A stretch of 64,000 bases of DNA from Corynebacterium gallinarum (GCF_014837045.1 NZ_JACSPR010000006.1:62001-126000); one strand, 5' to 3'; positions 20,429-30,678 are shown, numbered from the stretch's first letter. Notes: generated by a model from the letters alone, not told the origin. Numbers and translations are program-made.

Positions 20429-21271
20429 TCAAGGTGCCAGCTTACTCGCCGTGATAAAGCGGTCCCGACCGGTCAGGTCCTTGAGCACAGCAACATCCCC
20501 GAAACCGCCGTGACCTGTCACGACGTCCCTGACGGCGGAGGAGGTAGTGTCGTCGTGTTCAATCCCGACCACTCCCCCGGGTGTCAGCAGCGCATGGATC
20601 AGGTGGATCATCTCGGTGATCACATCCATCCCGGTGGCACCGCTGAACACCGCCATGTGCGGATCGCGGTAGACCTCGGGATCCAGGTCACCGGTCTCCG
20701 GGACATACGGCGGGTTGGACACCACGATGTCCACCCGGCCGTGCAGGTGCGGCAGCAGGGTCGGGTCGGTGGCATCACCGATGACCAGGTCCACACCGGG
20801 TGTGAACTCGTCGAAGTTGCGTGTCGCCCACGCCGCGGCCCCCGGATCGAGTTCCACGGCGGTGACGGAGGCGTCGACAAGCTCATGGGCGATGTACGCG
20901 GCGAGCGCGCCGCTGCCGGTGCACAGATCGACCACAACGGGCTTGTCGACGCCGCGTCCCCGACGCACCGCCCAGTCGGCGAGCACCTCGGTCTCCGGCC
21001 GGGGAACGAACACCCCGGGCCCCACATGCAGGTCGAGCGGCCCCATGGGGGCGCGCCCCAGGATGTGTTGCAACGGCTCCCTGGCGGCGCGGCGCGCGAC
21101 GGCCTCATCAAAGCCATCGGGCACCGGGTCACGCATATACAACGCCACGTTGAGCGGCCCGCAGTCGAGGAGGTGGGCGGCGATGAGACGGGCATCATTA
21201 AGTGGCGACGCCACCGCAGCCTGTTCCAGGATGACGGTGGCGTCGCGCAATGCTTCCCCGAGGGTACGCAT
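20429..21271 (-). CDS. prmC: Release factor glutamine methyltransferase PrmC (HemK)
   Basis: 280 residues. It methylates the glutamine of the GGQ motif in release factors, raising termination efficiency. The N-terminal helical domain (LIAAHLL...) precedes a Rossmann-type SAM-binding domain with [12 protein letters not shown]. The catalytic motif is VSNPPYVPE, where the NPPY side chains hold the substrate glutamine. It lies two bases after prfA, whose product is its substrate, so enzyme and target are co-expressed. Confidence 0.96.
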   Translation of the reverse strand: MRTLGEALRDATVILEQAAVASPLNDARLIAAHLLDCGPLNVALYMRDPVPDGFDEAVARRAAREPLQHILGRAPMGPLDLHVGPGVFVPRPETEVLADWAVRRGRGVDKPVVVDLCTGSGALAAYIAHELVDASVTAVELDPGAAAWATRNFDEFTPGVDLVIGDATDPTLLPHLHGRVDIVVSNPPYVPETGDLDPEVYRDPHMAVFSGATGMDVITEMIHLIHALLTPGGVVGIEHDDTTSSAVRDVVTGHGGFGDVAVLKDLTGRDRFITASKLAP

Positions 21272-21273
21272 GC

Positions 21274-22350
21274 CTAGTTGTCGGCCTCGAGACGCTCCGC
21301 ACGCTCGGCGGCACGCAGCGCGGTGAACAGATCATCCAGTTCACCGTTGAGCACGGAGTCGAGGTTGTTGGCCTTGAAACCGATGCGGTGATCGCTGATG
21401 CGGTTCTCCGGCCAGTTGTAGGTGCGGATGCGCTCGGAGCGGTCCATGGTGCGGATCTGGGAGGCGCGGCCTTCAGCTGCCTCGGCGTCCGCCTCCTCCT
21501 TCTGCAGAGCCTGCAGACGCGCTGCCAGCACCTGCATGGCGCGTGCCCGGTTCTGGATCTGGGAGCGTTCCTTCTGACAGGTCACCACGATGCCCGTGGG
21601 CAGGTGGGTGATGCGCACGGCGGAGTCGGTGGTGTTGACACCCTGACCACCCTTGCCCGAGGAGCGGTAGACATCGACGCGGATCTCCTTCTCGTCGATC
21701 TCCACGTCCTGCACCTCATCCGGTTCGGGGTACACCAGCACACCGGCGGCGGAGGTCTGGATGCGTCCCTGGGACTCGGTCACGGGCACACGCTGGACAC
21801 GGTGCACACCGCCCTCGAACTTGAACTGGCTCCAGGCACCGTCGCGGGACGGCTGGCGGGAACGGATGGACAGGGTGATGTCCTTGACGCCACCGAGGTC
21901 GGATTCCGCGGAGTCCAGCACCTCGATGATGAAGCCGTGCTTGTCAGCGTACTTCTGGTACATGCGCAGCAGGTCGCCTGCGAACAGGGCAGCCTCCTCG
22001 CCACCGGCACCGGCCTTGATCTCCATGACGATATCGTCACCGTCGTGTTCATCGCGGGGTGCCAGCAGGTCGGCGAGCTTTTCCTCCAGTTCCACCAACT
22101 CCACCTCGAGTCGCTCGGCCTCGGCGGCGAACTCATGGTCCTCGTGGGCCATCTCGCGGGCAGCTTCGAGATCATCCCGGACCTGGACGAGCTGGCGGTG
22201 CACGTTGATGATCGGCTGCAGTTCGGAGTAGCGCTTGCCCACCCGGCGGGCGGCTGCGGGATCATTGTGCAGGGCGGGATCCGCCATCTGCTCCTCGAGG
22301 CCGTGGTACTCGGCGAGGATATCGTCAACCGCTGATACGTGTCCTGCCAT
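21274..22350 (-). CDS. prfA: Peptide chain release factor 1
   Basis: 358 residues. RF1 recognises UAA and UAG stop codons and triggers peptide release. The GGQ motif is at residues 234-236 within [11 protein letters not shown], and the [12 protein letters not shown] segment typical of class I release factors is present. Its ATG shares the A base with the rho stop codon TGA, so translation is probably coupled to rho. It is followed by prmC, which modifies the GGQ glutamine. Confidence 0.98.
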   Translation of the reverse strand: MAGHVSAVDDILAEYHGLEEQMADPALHNDPAAARRVGKRYSELQPIINVHRQLVQVRDDLEAAREMAHEDHEFAAEAERLEVELVELEEKLADLLAPRDEHDGDDIVMEIKAGAGGEEAALFAGDLLRMYQKYADKHGFIIEVLDSAESDLGGVKDITLSIRSRQPSRDGAWSQFKFEGGVHRVQRVPVTESQGRIQTSAAGVLVYPEPDEVQDVEIDEKEIRVDVYRSSGKGGQGVNTTDSAVRITHLPTGIVVTCQKERSQIQNRARAMQVLAARLQALQKEEADAEAAEGRASQIRTMDRSERIRTYNWPENRISDHRIGFKANNLDSVLNGELDDLFTALRAAERAERLEADN

Positions 22351-24605
22351 CAGGAGTACTCCTCATCGTTCTCGGTTCCTGCCATCGGGGCGCTGGAGGC
22401 GACCTGCATGAGGAATTCCGCGTTGGACTTCGTCTTCTTCAGCTGCTTGATGAGCAGATCGATGGCCTGCTGGTTGTCCAGGGCAGACAGGATGCGACGC
22501 AGCTTGTGCATGATGCGCGCCTCATCCGGGTTGAGCAGCAGCTCATCCTTACGAGTACCGGACGGGTTGACGTCCACAGCCGGGAACACGCGACGCTCGG
22601 AGATCTTACGGTCGAGCTTGAGCTCCGCGTTGCCGGTGCCCTTGAACTCCTCGAAGATCACGGTGTCACCGGCGGAACCGGTCTCCACCATCGCGGTGGC
22701 GATGATGGTCAGGGAACCACCGTTTTCGATGTTGCGGGCGGCACCCAGGAAACGCTTCGGCGGGTACAGCGCATTGGAGTCGACACCACCGGACAGGATG
22801 CGTCCCGATGCCGGCGAGCTGTTGTTGTATGCACGGCCCAGACGGGTGATGGAATCCAGCAGGACCACCACGTCCTGCCCCTGCTCCACCAGGCGCTTGG
22901 CGCGCTCGATGGCCAGTTCCGCGACAGCGGTGTGCTCTCCCGGCGGACGGTCGAAGGTGGAGGCGATGACCTCACCCTTGACCGAACGCTGCATGTCGGT
23001 GACCTCTTCGGGGCGCTCATCCACCAGCACCACCATGAGGTAGCACTCCGGGTTGTTGGTGGCGATTGCATTCGCGATGTTCTGCAGGATGGTGGTCTTA
23101 CCGGCCTTCGGCGGGGACACGATCAGGGCACGCTGCCCCTTACCGATCGGCATGATCAGATCGATGACACGGGTGGTCAGGACCTTCGGCTCGGTCTCCA
23201 GGCGCAGTCGCTGGTTCGGGTACAGCGGGGTGAGCTTGTTGAACTCGGGGCGGTTGCGCGCCTCCTCAACGGGCTGACCATTGATAGTCTCCACGCGAAC
23301 GAGGTTGTTGTACTTCTGGCGGTTGCGTCCACCGTGTCCACTGTGTCCGCCCTGGTTGCCGCCCTGGTTCATGCGCACCTGGCCGACGATCGCGTCACCG
23401 GAGCGCAGACCCATGCGGCGGATCAGCTGGTTGTTGACAAAGACATCGGACGGCGCCGGGTGGTACCCGGTGGTGCGCACAAATGCGACATTGGTGTCGA
23501 CGATGTCAAGGATGCCGGCGACATTCTGCAGCTGGTCGTCGTTCTGGTTGTCGCCCTGATCCTGCTGGTTGTCGCCGCGGTTGTCACGGTTGTCACGGTT
23601 GTCACTGCGGTTATCGCGGTTGTCGTTGCGGTCGCGTCCACGACGGTTGCGACGTCCCCGGCGGCCACGACGGTCATCGCCGTGGTCGTCGGAATCGCGG
23701 TTGTTCTGACGGTTGTTCTGACTGTTGTCACGGGAGTCCGACTGGTGGTCATCGGAGCGGGACTGGTCGGAATGCTGGTTGTCGCCACGGTTGTCGCCAC
23801 GGTTGTCACTGCGGTTATCACTGCGGTTGTCGTTGCGGTTGTCGTTGCGGTTATCGCGCTGGTCATTGCGGTTACCGCGGCGGTCACGACGCTGGTTGCC
23901 CCGGTGGCGATCCTGGGAATCCGACTGGTGGTCGTCGGACTGTGCCTGATCCTGGTGCTCAGAGTGCTCTGCAGGAGCGTCAGTGGTCTCCTCGGAGGAC
24001 TGCTCATCGTGGGTGGAGTCCTGGGTGTCGCGCTGGCTCTGGCGCTGACGGTTGCGGCGTGCGCGACGTGCGGCGGAGCGGGACTCCATGCGGTTGTCCT
24101 GGTCGTCCCCGTCGGAACCTGACTGGTCATCCTGCTGGTCGGAGGTGTCCTGGGCAGGGGTGTCCTGAGCGGTGTCCGTCTGCTCCTGGGAGGTCGAGGG
24201 CGAGGCGGTTACGCGACGACGACCCCGACGGGCGGGGGCCTCCTGGTTATCGGAAGCGTCCTGCGTCTCCTGCACCGGGGTCTCAGGTGCGGCGGCAGCT
24301 GCGGTTTCTGCAGGAGCTGCAGGTGCTGCCTCCTTCTCCGGGGCGGAGGTCGTCCTGGTGGCCCGACGGGTGCGGGTCGCAGGAGCAGCCGGGGCGTCCT
24401 TGGCGGACTCTGTCGGCTGGGCCGACTGTGCTGGCTGAACCGGTGATCCACCCGAACGGGCGGTAGAGATGGCATTGATCAAATCGCCCTTGCGCAGCGC
24501 GGAAACTCCCCTAAGTCCGAGGTCACCGGCGATCTTGCGCAGTTCCGGCAGTCGAAGGGCGGTCAGATCGCCCTGGTTCGCTGCGGTGTTGTCTGTGTCG
24601 GTCAC
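22350..24605 (-). CDS. rho: Transcription termination factor Rho with a long disordered insertion
   Basis: 751 residues from the GTG at 24605, which has AAGGA six bases upstream; the open frame continues further but encodes no conserved sequence. The N-terminal Rho_N helix-extended-loop domain ([27 protein letters not shown]) is separated from the RNA-binding domain by about 300 residues rich in Gln, Asp, Arg and Asn. The C-terminal motor has the P-loop PPKAGKTT and the Q/R-loop region. Such insertions are known in actinobacterial Rho and enhance RNA binding. It heads the rho-prfA-prmC-sua5-wecA-atpI unit. Confidence 0.96.
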   Translation of the reverse strand: MTDTDNTAANQGDLTALRLPELRKIAGDLGLRGVSALRKGDLINAISTARSGGSPVQPAQSAQPTESAKDAPAAPATRTRRATRTTSAPEKEAAPAAPAETAAAAAPETPVQETQDASDNQEAPARRGRRRVTASPSTSQEQTDTAQDTPAQDTSDQQDDQSGSDGDDQDNRMESRSAARRARRNRQRQSQRDTQDSTHDEQSSEETTDAPAEHSEHQDQAQSDDHQSDSQDRHRGNQRRDRRGNRNDQRDNRNDNRNDNRSDNRSDNRGDNRGDNQHSDQSRSDDHQSDSRDNSQNNRQNNRDSDDHGDDRRGRRGRRNRRGRDRNDNRDNRSDNRDNRDNRGDNQQDQGDNQNDDQLQNVAGILDIVDTNVAFVRTTGYHPAPSDVFVNNQLIRRMGLRSGDAIVGQVRMNQGGNQGGHSGHGGRNRQKYNNLVRVETINGQPVEEARNRPEFNKLTPLYPNQRLRLETEPKVLTTRVIDLIMPIGKGQRALIVSPPKAGKTTILQNIANAIATNNPECYLMVVLVDERPEEVTDMQRSVKGEVIASTFDRPPGEHTAVAELAIERAKRLVEQGQDVVVLLDSITRLGRAYNNSSPASGRILSGGVDSNALYPPKRFLGAARNIENGGSLTIIATAMVETGSAGDTVIFEEFKGTGNAELKLDRKISERRVFPAVDVNPSGTRKDELLLNPDEARIMHKLRRILSALDNQQAIDLLIKQLKKTKSNAEFLMQVASSAPMAGTENDEEYS
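23536..23886 (-). repeat. Degenerate RDN/NDN-coding repeats inside rho
   Basis: Two clusters of short repeats, roughly 9-12 bases long, encode units such as DNRND, DNRSD and DNRGD. A Gly/Arg-rich segment ([13 protein letters not shown]) lies between them. On the plus strand they read as repeated GGTTGTC(G/A) blocks. They lie in the insertion domain and keep the frame, so they represent in-frame expansion and not a mobile or CRISPR repeat. Confidence 0.8.
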
Positions 24606-25162
24606 AGATATCCTTTCGTTGCATTCCAACCAAATGGCGGTGTTGTGTTCCATGGGTCTACATGGCATATCGCGAAGGCTGAAAAGCTTCTTCTGTGTAA
24701 TTGGGGTTGACCACCCACAACCCCACGGCAGAGCAGCGATCAGCATGACATCCAACGGGTAGAACCCGGGATATCCGCACACGCCTGAGTGGGGTTACGT
24801 GGTAGTTCACAGGGAAAGGGGAAACATGTTCTCCACATAGTGCGGATGCGATGCTGCGCCCTGATCCAGACCGGTTGTGGCCGAGTGGGGCCCACACCTC
24901 AAGGTGCGCCATAAATTCATCCCATCATCCCCGAGCGGTGACACCGCCGGGCGTAGCCCACAGGGGTGAAGAGGGATTGTGAAGCGCACCGGTATAGACT
25001 ACCCGGTCTTATCAGGACATATTAGCGCATTACACAGGTGGTGTCTTAATCGGTGCCCCGGACTTCGCTCTAAACGCCCTGCCATCATCCCCGAATACCC
25101 GTTTCCCGCCATGACCCCCGTTACCGGTTTCCGTGTCCACCGCTGCCGCTAGAGTGTTAGTC
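24606..25162. promoter_or_regulatory. Long divergent region between rho and the acyl-CoA ligase gene
   Basis: About 560 bases without a credible gene. Rho is usually autoregulated by premature termination in its own leader, so a long rho leader would be expected here. An ACCGG-N10-CCGGT inverted repeat near 24988-25007 and AT-rich patches at 24991-25040 mark a possible promoter zone. I see no clear riboswitch. The -10 for the rightward gene is at 25150-25155. Confidence 0.4.
25150..25155 (+). promoter_or_regulatory. Candidate -10 for a leaderless acyl-CoA ligase transcript
   Basis: TAGAGT fits TANANT and lies 7 bases before the ATG at 25163. It points to transcription starting at or beside the start codon. 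No ribosome binding site is seen there. Confidence 0.45.
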
Positions 25163-26878
25163 ATGCTCAGCACGATGCAGGATGTTCCCCTCTCCCTCTC
25201 CCGGATCCTCAAGTACGGTTCCACCGTCCACGGTGACACGGTTGTCACCACCTATGACGGCGGCGAACAGGAACAGGTCACGTTCGCCGACATCGGTGCC
25301 CGTGCAGCGGCCCTGGCGCACGCACTCCATGACTCGCTCGGGATCACAGGTGACCAGCGGGTGGGTTCCCTGCTGTACAACTGCGGTGAACACCTGGAGA
25401 CGATGTTCGCGGTGGCGTGCATGGGGGCGGTGTTCAACCCGATCAACAAGCAGCTGATGAACCACCAGATCTCCTACATCATCAACCACGCGGAGGATGA
25501 GGTCATCGTCGCCGATCCCCGCCTGGCGGCTCAGCTGGGTGAGGTGCTCAAGAGTTGTCCCGGCGTCCGGGCCGTGATCTTCATCGGTGATCCCGATATC
25601 CAGGAACCATCCGCCCACCTCCCGGAGGGGGTGGAGGCCTACTCCTATGAATCATTGTTGGACGGTCGATCCACCCACTTTGACTGGCCGGTCCAGGATG
25701 AGCGCACCGCGGCGGCGATCGCGTACTCCACCGGCACCACCGGCGCACCCAAGGGTGTGGTGTATTCCCACCGGTCCCTGTACCTGCAGTCCCTGAGTCT
25801 GCGCACCACCGATTCCCTCTCGGTGACCCACGGCGAGACCTTCCTGTGCTGCGTGCCGATCTACCACGTGCTCAGCTGGGGTGTTCCCATCGCGGCCTTC
25901 ATGTCCGGCACCCCCCTTGTCATGCCCGGGTCGGATCTCTCCGCCCCCACCCTGGCGCGGATCATCTCCACCACACTTCCCCGGGCGGCTCACGGCGTGC
26001 CCACCCTGTGGATCCAGCTCATGGTGCACTACCTGAAGAACCCACCGGAGCGGATGTCACTGCGGGAGCTGTACGTCGGCGGTTCCGCGGTGCCCCCCGT
26101 GGTGATCACCCTGTGGGAGGAACGTTACGGCGTGGATGTGGTGCACGTCTGGGGCATGACGGAGACATCAACCGTGGGTACGGTGTCACGGCCACCATCA
26201 GGAGCCTCCGGCAGCGCCCGCTGGGCCTACCGGGTCTCCCAGGGCCGCTTCCCCGCCTCGCTGGAATACCGGGTGGTCAATGATGGCCAGGTGATGGCCT
26301 CCACAGACCGCAATGAGGGTGAGATCCAGGTCCGTGGCCCCTGGGTGACCGGGTCCTACTTCCAGTCCCCCGCCCAGGCCGAGGGCGGGTTGACGCACAC
26401 CTTCGACGGTGAGGAGGCCGATGACGGCCACGCGTCATTCACCGCCGACGGCTGGCTGCGCACCGGGGATGTCGGTTCTGTCACCAGTGACGGTTTCCTC
26501 TCCATCCAGGACAGGGCCCGCGACGTGATCCGTTCCGGTGGTGAGTGGATCTACTCGGCCCAGCTGGAAAACCTCATCATGGCCACACCCGAGGTCGTGG
26601 AATGTGCAGTCATCGGTTTCCCCGATGACAAGTGGGTGGAACGCCCTCTGGCGGTCACCTTGTTGTATCCAAACGTCGAACCCACCCGGGAGACCGCGGA
26701 GAAGCTGCGTGATCAACTACGTGACCGGTTGCCGAACTGGATGCTCCCGGAGTACTGGACCTTCGTCAGTGAGATCGACAAGACCTCGGTGGGCAAATTC
26801 GACAAGAAGGATCTGCGTATGCATCTGGCCAATGGTGAATTCGAGGTGATCAAGCTCAAAGGCCCAGGTGAGAAATAG
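25163..26878 (+). CDS. AMP-dependent acyl-CoA synthetase (fatty-acid--CoA ligase family)
   Basis: 571 residues from the ATG at 25163 (MLSTMQDVPLSL); an upstream GTG at 25133 would give a longer form. The adenylate-forming motifs are present in order: the P-loop-like YSTGTTGAPKGVVYSH, the VWGMTETST motif, the GWLRTGDVG hinge region, and a C-terminal lysine in SVGKFDKKDL that would catalyse adenylation. These enzymes convert a carboxylic acid and ATP to an acyl-CoA. The family is that of medium/long-chain fatty acid ligases (FadD-like), but chain length cannot be read here. It is divergent from rho and precedes the molybdenum cofactor genes. Confidence 0.9.
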   Translation: MLSTMQDVPLSLSRILKYGSTVHGDTVVTTYDGGEQEQVTFADIGARAAALAHALHDSLGITGDQRVGSLLYNCGEHLETMFAVACMGAVFNPINKQLMNHQISYIINHAEDEVIVADPRLAAQLGEVLKSCPGVRAVIFIGDPDIQEPSAHLPEGVEAYSYESLLDGRSTHFDWPVQDERTAAAIAYSTGTTGAPKGVVYSHRSLYLQSLSLRTTDSLSVTHGETFLCCVPIYHVLSWGVPIAAFMSGTPLVMPGSDLSAPTLARIISTTLPRAAHGVPTLWIQLMVHYLKNPPERMSLRELYVGGSAVPPVVITLWEERYGVDVVHVWGMTETSTVGTVSRPPSGASGSARWAYRVSQGRFPASLEYRVVNDGQVMASTDRNEGEIQVRGPWVTGSYFQSPAQAEGGLTHTFDGEEADDGHASFTADGWLRTGDVGSVTSDGFLSIQDRARDVIRSGGEWIYSAQLENLIMATPEVVECAVIGFPDDKWVERPLAVTLLYPNVEPTRETAEKLRDQLRDRLPNWMLPEYWTFVSEIDKTSVGKFDKKDLRMHLANGEFEVIKLKGPGEK

Positions 26879-26926
26879 ACCTGGATAGTATTGTCCCCAA
26901 CCCATGGTTTTCCGATTATTTCCGGT

Positions 26927-26932
26927 TATAGT
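26927..26932 (+). promoter_or_regulatory. Candidate -10 element of the moa-moe-mob operon
   Basis: TATAGT matches TANANT and lies 37 bases before the moaA ATG, which has GGATGGAG just upstream. A convincing -35 is not visible. Confidence 0.4.
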
Positions 26933-26969
26933 TGGCTTTAATCTGCACCGTTCCTAGGATGGAGTTCAC

Positions 26970-28106
26970 ATGACCACGCGCCTCTTCCTCCAGCCCGGGC
27001 CGCCTGCTCAGACACCACAGCAGCCACTGGCGCAGACCGGATCCGCTGCTCTCCCCGCCGATCTGCCTGCCGCCGGGCCTGATGGCACCCGTGTGTTGGT
27101 GGACCGTTTCGGGCGGGTCGCCCGTGACCTCCGGGTCTCGCTCACCGACCGCTGCAACCTGCGGTGCACCTACTGCATGCCGGCCGAGGGCCTGGAATGG
27201 ATGCCCACGGAACAAACCCTCACCGATGAGGAGACCATCCGTCTGATCCGCATCGCCGTGGAGCAACTCGGCATCCGTCAGATCCGTTTCACCGGTGGTG
27301 AACCCCTCCTGCGCAGGAACCTCGAGGACATCATCAGCGCCACCACTGCGCTGCGCACGGATGAGGGCGAGCCGGTACGCACCGCCCTGACCACCAACGG
27401 CCTGGGCCTGGACAAACGGATCACCGGGTTGAGGGAGGCCGGCCTGGACCGGGTGAACATCTCCCTGGACACCATCGACGCGGAGCGGTACCTCGCCCTG
27501 ACGCGCCGGGACCGCCTGTCCGGGGTGTTGTCCTCCATCGAGGCCGCCGTGGAATCCGGTATGCACCCCGTCAAGGTCAACGCGGTGGTCATGCCCGGGG
27601 TCAATGAGGTGGATATCGTCCCCCTGGCCACCTACTGTCTGGAACTCGGCGCGCAGCTGCGCTTCATCGAGCAGATGCCCCTCGGGCCGCGTGAACAGTG
27701 GCGGCGCGGCGACATGGTCACCGCGGCCCAGATCCTTGAGCGACTGGAGCAGGCGTTCACCCTCACCCCCGCGGAGGAACCCCGCGGTTCCGCCCCGGCT
27801 GCGCTGTGGAACGCCACCGGCCGGAGCAACCCGTCGGTCACCGGCACACTCGGCATCATCGCCTCGGTCACGCATCCGTTCTGTGGCGACTGCGACCGTT
27901 CCCGCCTGACCAGCGACGGCACCATCCGCAACTGCCTGTTCGCCCGCACCGAGACACCGTTGCGCGACCTCATGCGCGCCGGGTCCACGGATGAGGAGCT
28001 CGCCGCGGTGTGGGCGGGGGCCATGTGGGTGAAGAAACCCGGTCACGGCATCGATGATGAGGGTTTCCTGCAGCCTGACCGTCCCATGTCCGCCATCGGT
28101 GGGTGA
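26970..28106 (+). CDS. moaA: GTP 3',8-cyclase MoaA
   Basis: 378 residues. A radical-SAM enzyme that starts molybdopterin synthesis by rearranging GTP to 3',8-cH2GTP. The radical-SAM cysteines are C62, C66 and C69 (RCNLRCTYC). The second cluster is bound by cysteines in HPFCGDCDRSRL and the following RNCLFA. The C-terminus ends in Gly-Gly (SAIGG), required for activity in characterised enzymes. The N-terminus has about 40 extra Pro/Gln-rich residues. It begins the cofactor gene group moaA-moeA-mobA upstream of the nitrate reductase operon. Confidence 0.96.
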   Translation: MTTRLFLQPGPPAQTPQQPLAQTGSAALPADLPAAGPDGTRVLVDRFGRVARDLRVSLTDRCNLRCTYCMPAEGLEWMPTEQTLTDEETIRLIRIAVEQLGIRQIRFTGGEPLLRRNLEDIISATTALRTDEGEPVRTALTTNGLGLDKRITGLREAGLDRVNISLDTIDAERYLALTRRDRLSGVLSSIEAAVESGMHPVKVNAVVMPGVNEVDIVPLATYCLELGAQLRFIEQMPLGPREQWRRGDMVTAAQILERLEQAFTLTPAEEPRGSAPAALWNATGRSNPSVTGTLGIIASVTHPFCGDCDRSRLTSDGTIRNCLFARTETPLRDLMRAGSTDEELAAVWAGAMWVKKPGHGIDDEGFLQPDRPMSAIGG

Positions 28107-28113
28107 CGCGTTC

Positions 28114-29343
28114 ATGCCCACCGCCAGCATCACCGAGCATCTCACCCGAGTGCTGTCCCTGTGCACCCCGGCCGCGCCGGTGACCCTGCCCGTGCCGGAG
28201 GCGACCGGCTGCGTGCTGGCGGCCGATGCCCACGCCATCCTCCCGGTCCCGCCGTTTTCCAACTCCGCGATGGACGGTTTCCTCGTCCACGCCTCCGATC
28301 TCGCCGAGGGATCCGTCATCACGCTGCCTGTTGTCGGTGACGTACCCGCGGGTGGCGGTGCGATCACCCCAGCCCCGGGCACGGCAGTGCGCATCATGAC
28401 CGGCGCGGCCATCGCGGATCCGCACGGCCTGGTGGTCATCCCCGTCGAGGACACCTCCGCCGACCCCGGCCCCCAGGACCTCCCGGAGACCGTGACCATC
28501 AGCTCCTACCGGGGTCGTGCCCACATCCGTCCGCGCGGGGACAATGTGAACACCGGCGATGTGCTCGCCGGGGCGGGTGACACCGTCGATGCCGGCCTGC
28601 TGGCCGGGCTCATCTCCGCCGGCGTGCGGGAGGTGTCCGTGTTCCCCGCGCCCGCGGTCACGGTGCTCAGCAGCGGGGATGAGCTTGTCGACGCCCGATA
28701 CACCCCCACCACCGGTCAGATCCCCGACTCCAACCGCCCCATGGTGGCACAACTGCTCCGGGAGCTGGGTATCACCCACGTCACCGAGCTGCACACCGGT
28801 GATGATCCCGCCGACTTCACCGCCGCCCTCCGTGAGGCCGTGGACCACAGCCACCTCATCATCACCACCGGCGGGGTCGCGGCCGGTGCCTTCGACGTGG
28901 TGAAAACCGTGATGAGCGCAGGTGACATGTGGTTCGGGCATGTGGATATGCAGCCAGGCAAGACCCAGGGGGCGGGAAGCTGGGCCGGGGTGCCCGTGCT
29001 CTGCCTGCCCGGCAACCCGGTGGCGGCGTATGTCTCCTTCCTCATGTTTGTCACACCCGCGATCGCACGACTCCGGGGACGCGACACCCCGGCCGACCTT
29101 GATTCCCGACCCCGTGTCACGGCCACCGCCTGCGCCCCCTTCCCCAGTGCCAGGGCGAAGAACCTCATTGTCCCGGTCCGCCTGACCTGGGATGCCAACG
29201 GTGCGGGTGCATCACCCTTCACCCGGGCAGGTCGGGGCAGTCACTTCGCGGCCTCCCTCAACGGCGTCGGCGGGTTTGTGCTCATCCCGCCGGGTGGGAC
29301 CGGACCACAGGCGGGCGGGAAGGTCACGGTGTATCTGACATGA
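28114..29343 (+). CDS. moeA: Molybdopterin molybdotransferase MoeA
   Basis: 409 residues from the ATG at 28114; the longer frame to 28054 overlaps moaA. The enzyme inserts molybdate into adenylylated molybdopterin. Family motifs are present: PPFSNSAMDGF near residue 45, VLSSGDEL, and the PGNPVAAYVSF segment near residue 305. The stop codon overlaps the ATG of mobA (ATGA), so the two are translationally coupled. The product serves the molybdenum enzyme NarG encoded 3 kb downstream. Confidence 0.94.
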   Translation: MPTASITEHLTRVLSLCTPAAPVTLPVPEATGCVLAADAHAILPVPPFSNSAMDGFLVHASDLAEGSVITLPVVGDVPAGGGAITPAPGTAVRIMTGAAIADPHGLVVIPVEDTSADPGPQDLPETVTISSYRGRAHIRPRGDNVNTGDVLAGAGDTVDAGLLAGLISAGVREVSVFPAPAVTVLSSGDELVDARYTPTTGQIPDSNRPMVAQLLRELGITHVTELHTGDDPADFTAALREAVDHSHLIITTGGVAAGAFDVVKTVMSAGDMWFGHVDMQPGKTQGAGSWAGVPVLCLPGNPVAAYVSFLMFVTPAIARLRGRDTPADLDSRPRVTATACAPFPSARAKNLIVPVRLTWDANGAGASPFTRAGRGSHFAASLNGVGGFVLIPPGGTGPQAGGKVTVYLT

Positions 29344-29900
29344 ACGTGATCATTCTCGCCGGTGGGCAGGGCACCCGCATGGGCGGGGTGGACAAGGCAT
29401 CGGTCCAGCTCAATGGGCGTCGCTTGGTGGACCACCTCCTGGGCCAGCTTAAGGGACACGACGTCATTGTGGTCTCACCCCACCTCCTGCCGGGCGTCGC
29501 CACCACCAGTGAACAGCCCCCCTTCGGTGGTCCGGTCGCCGGCATCGCCGCGGGGATCGCCGCGCTGGACCACCACAGCGACGTCACCGCCATCCTGGCC
29601 GTGGACGCCCCCCACTCCGCGGAGATGCTCCCGGCACTGCAGGCGGCGCTCGGTACCGCCGATGTCGCGGTCACCGTGGCCGCCGACGGGTGGATCCAAC
29701 CCCTGTGCGCGGTGTGGCGCACCACCTCGCTCATTGAGGCCCTCACCAGCCTGGGGGAGGTTCGTGACCGACCCGTCAAGGCGCTGCTCAGGCAGGCGGC
29801 CACGGTGGTGGAGGTACCCGGTGACGGCACAGAGGCGGATTATGACACCCTCGGGGAACTGACCACGCTCGGAGAGGTCGAGCTGCCCCGCACACGCTGA
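29340..29900 (+). CDS. mobA: Molybdenum cofactor guanylyltransferase MobA
   Basis: 186 residues. It attaches GMP to molybdopterin to make the bis-MGD cofactor that NarG needs. The nucleotide-binding start LAGGQGTRMGGVDKA is the family hallmark, followed by the GGPVAGIAAGI loop and the AVDAPH motif near the metal site. It overlaps moeA by four bases and ends 36 bases before the convergent mog gene. Confidence 0.93.
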   Translation: MNVIILAGGQGTRMGGVDKASVQLNGRRLVDHLLGQLKGHDVIVVSPHLLPGVATTSEQPPFGGPVAGIAAGIAALDHHSDVTAILAVDAPHSAEMLPALQAALGTADVAVTVAADGWIQPLCAVWRTTSLIEALTSLGEVRDRPVKALLRQAATVVEVPGDGTEADYDTLGELTTLGEVELPRTR

Positions 29901-29936
29901 ACCACCGGGGACGGTGCGGCGTCGACAAGCACGCGT

Positions 29937-30428
29937 TTAGTAGAGACGCTCGAAGATCGGGCCCAGCAGCGGGCAGACCACCCCGAGCGCATCACGGACA
30001 CCACCCGGGGAGCCGGGGGTGTTGACGATGAGGCTCGATCCGCTCTCGCGCGTGGTCAGGCCCACCAGTCCGCGGGACAGGCCGGCCTGGTTGGTGGCGG
30101 ACAGGCCCGCGATGAGGATCTGGGTCATCACGGCGGGCAGCTGCGTCTCCAGGAGTGGCTCGGTGGCCTCCGGGGTCCGGTTGCGCGGGCCCACCCCGGT
30201 GCCCCCGATGGTGACGATGACCCGCACCCCGCGGTGGATCGCCGACTCGAGTTCCCCGGCCACCCCCTCGTGGCCCTCCGGGACCGTCACCGCGGACACC
30301 ACCTCCACGCCCGCCTGCGACAGCAGCTCACGGGCGACAACACCGGCCCGATCCTCCCGCTCGCCGGATACCACCCGGTCCGATACGGTGATGACCGCAC
30401 CGGTCAGCTCCATTCCCTGCACCGCCAT
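29937..30428 (-). CDS. mog: Molybdopterin adenylyltransferase (MogA/MoaB family)
   Basis: 163 residues. It activates molybdopterin by adenylylation before MoeA inserts the metal. The family signature TIGGTGVGPRNRTPEAT and the NTPGSPGGVRDAL motif are both present. MogA and MoaB proteins are closely similar, so the symbol is the less certain part. It is convergent with moaA-moeA-mobA and divergent from narK, and therefore lies inside the molybdenum gene group but on the other strand. Confidence 0.88.
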   Translation of the reverse strand: MAVQGMELTGAVITVSDRVVSGEREDRAGVVARELLSQAGVEVVSAVTVPEGHEGVAGELESAIHRGVRVIVTIGGTGVGPRNRTPEATEPLLETQLPAVMTQILIAGLSATNQAGLSRGLVGLTTRESGSSLIVNTPGSPGGVRDALGVVCPLLGPIFERLY

Positions 30429-30678
30429 GGACGACTACCTCTCTCCTGCGCTCCCACCCCCGAAAATGGGGGAAATTTAAAACCACATTTAAACGGACAT
30501 CCGGTAAAACACCCAACATGCTGGACGTGAATTAGAGCACATTTATGTTGCGTAATTTTCAACGGGTTAAATCGTATTAAAGATGACCTTAGCAGGTCAG
30601 ACCGTGTTAGATTAGGTTCAATGTAGTCACGGAAGGGTTTCCGGGAAGCCCTTCGACCCTAATCAGAAGAGGCATAAA
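30429..30678. promoter_or_regulatory. Divergent mog / narK promoter region
   Basis: 250 bases, noticeably more AT-rich than its surroundings, as expected for a regulated promoter. It contains the inverted repeat at 30586-30601 and a TAGATT -10-like hexamer at 30610-30615 on the narK side. The start of narK would then have a leader of about 55-60 bases. Confidence 0.55.
30586..30601. promoter_or_regulatory. Candidate operator in the narK promoter
   Basis: TGACCT-TAGC-AGGTCA is a perfect 6-bp inverted repeat. It ends 8 bases before the TAGATT -10-like hexamer, which places it over the -35 region. It is a plausible repressor site, with ArnR the obvious candidate from gene context. I do not remember the ArnR motif well enough to confirm it. 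Confidence 0.4.

Noticed and set aside
23536..23886. CRISPR-like repeat array
   Set aside because: Repeats are short, degenerate, in frame and without regular spacers; they encode the disordered part of Rho.
22506..24122. 538-codon open frame antisense to rho, rich in Val/Ala/Thr
   Set aside because: It only reads the repeats of the Rho insertion on the other strand. The apparent membrane-like stretch is a product of the GTTGTC repeats.
30550..30575. RosR site before narK (GTTG...CAAC)
   Set aside because: The half-sites are 9 bases apart instead of 6, so they do not fit the RosR motif.
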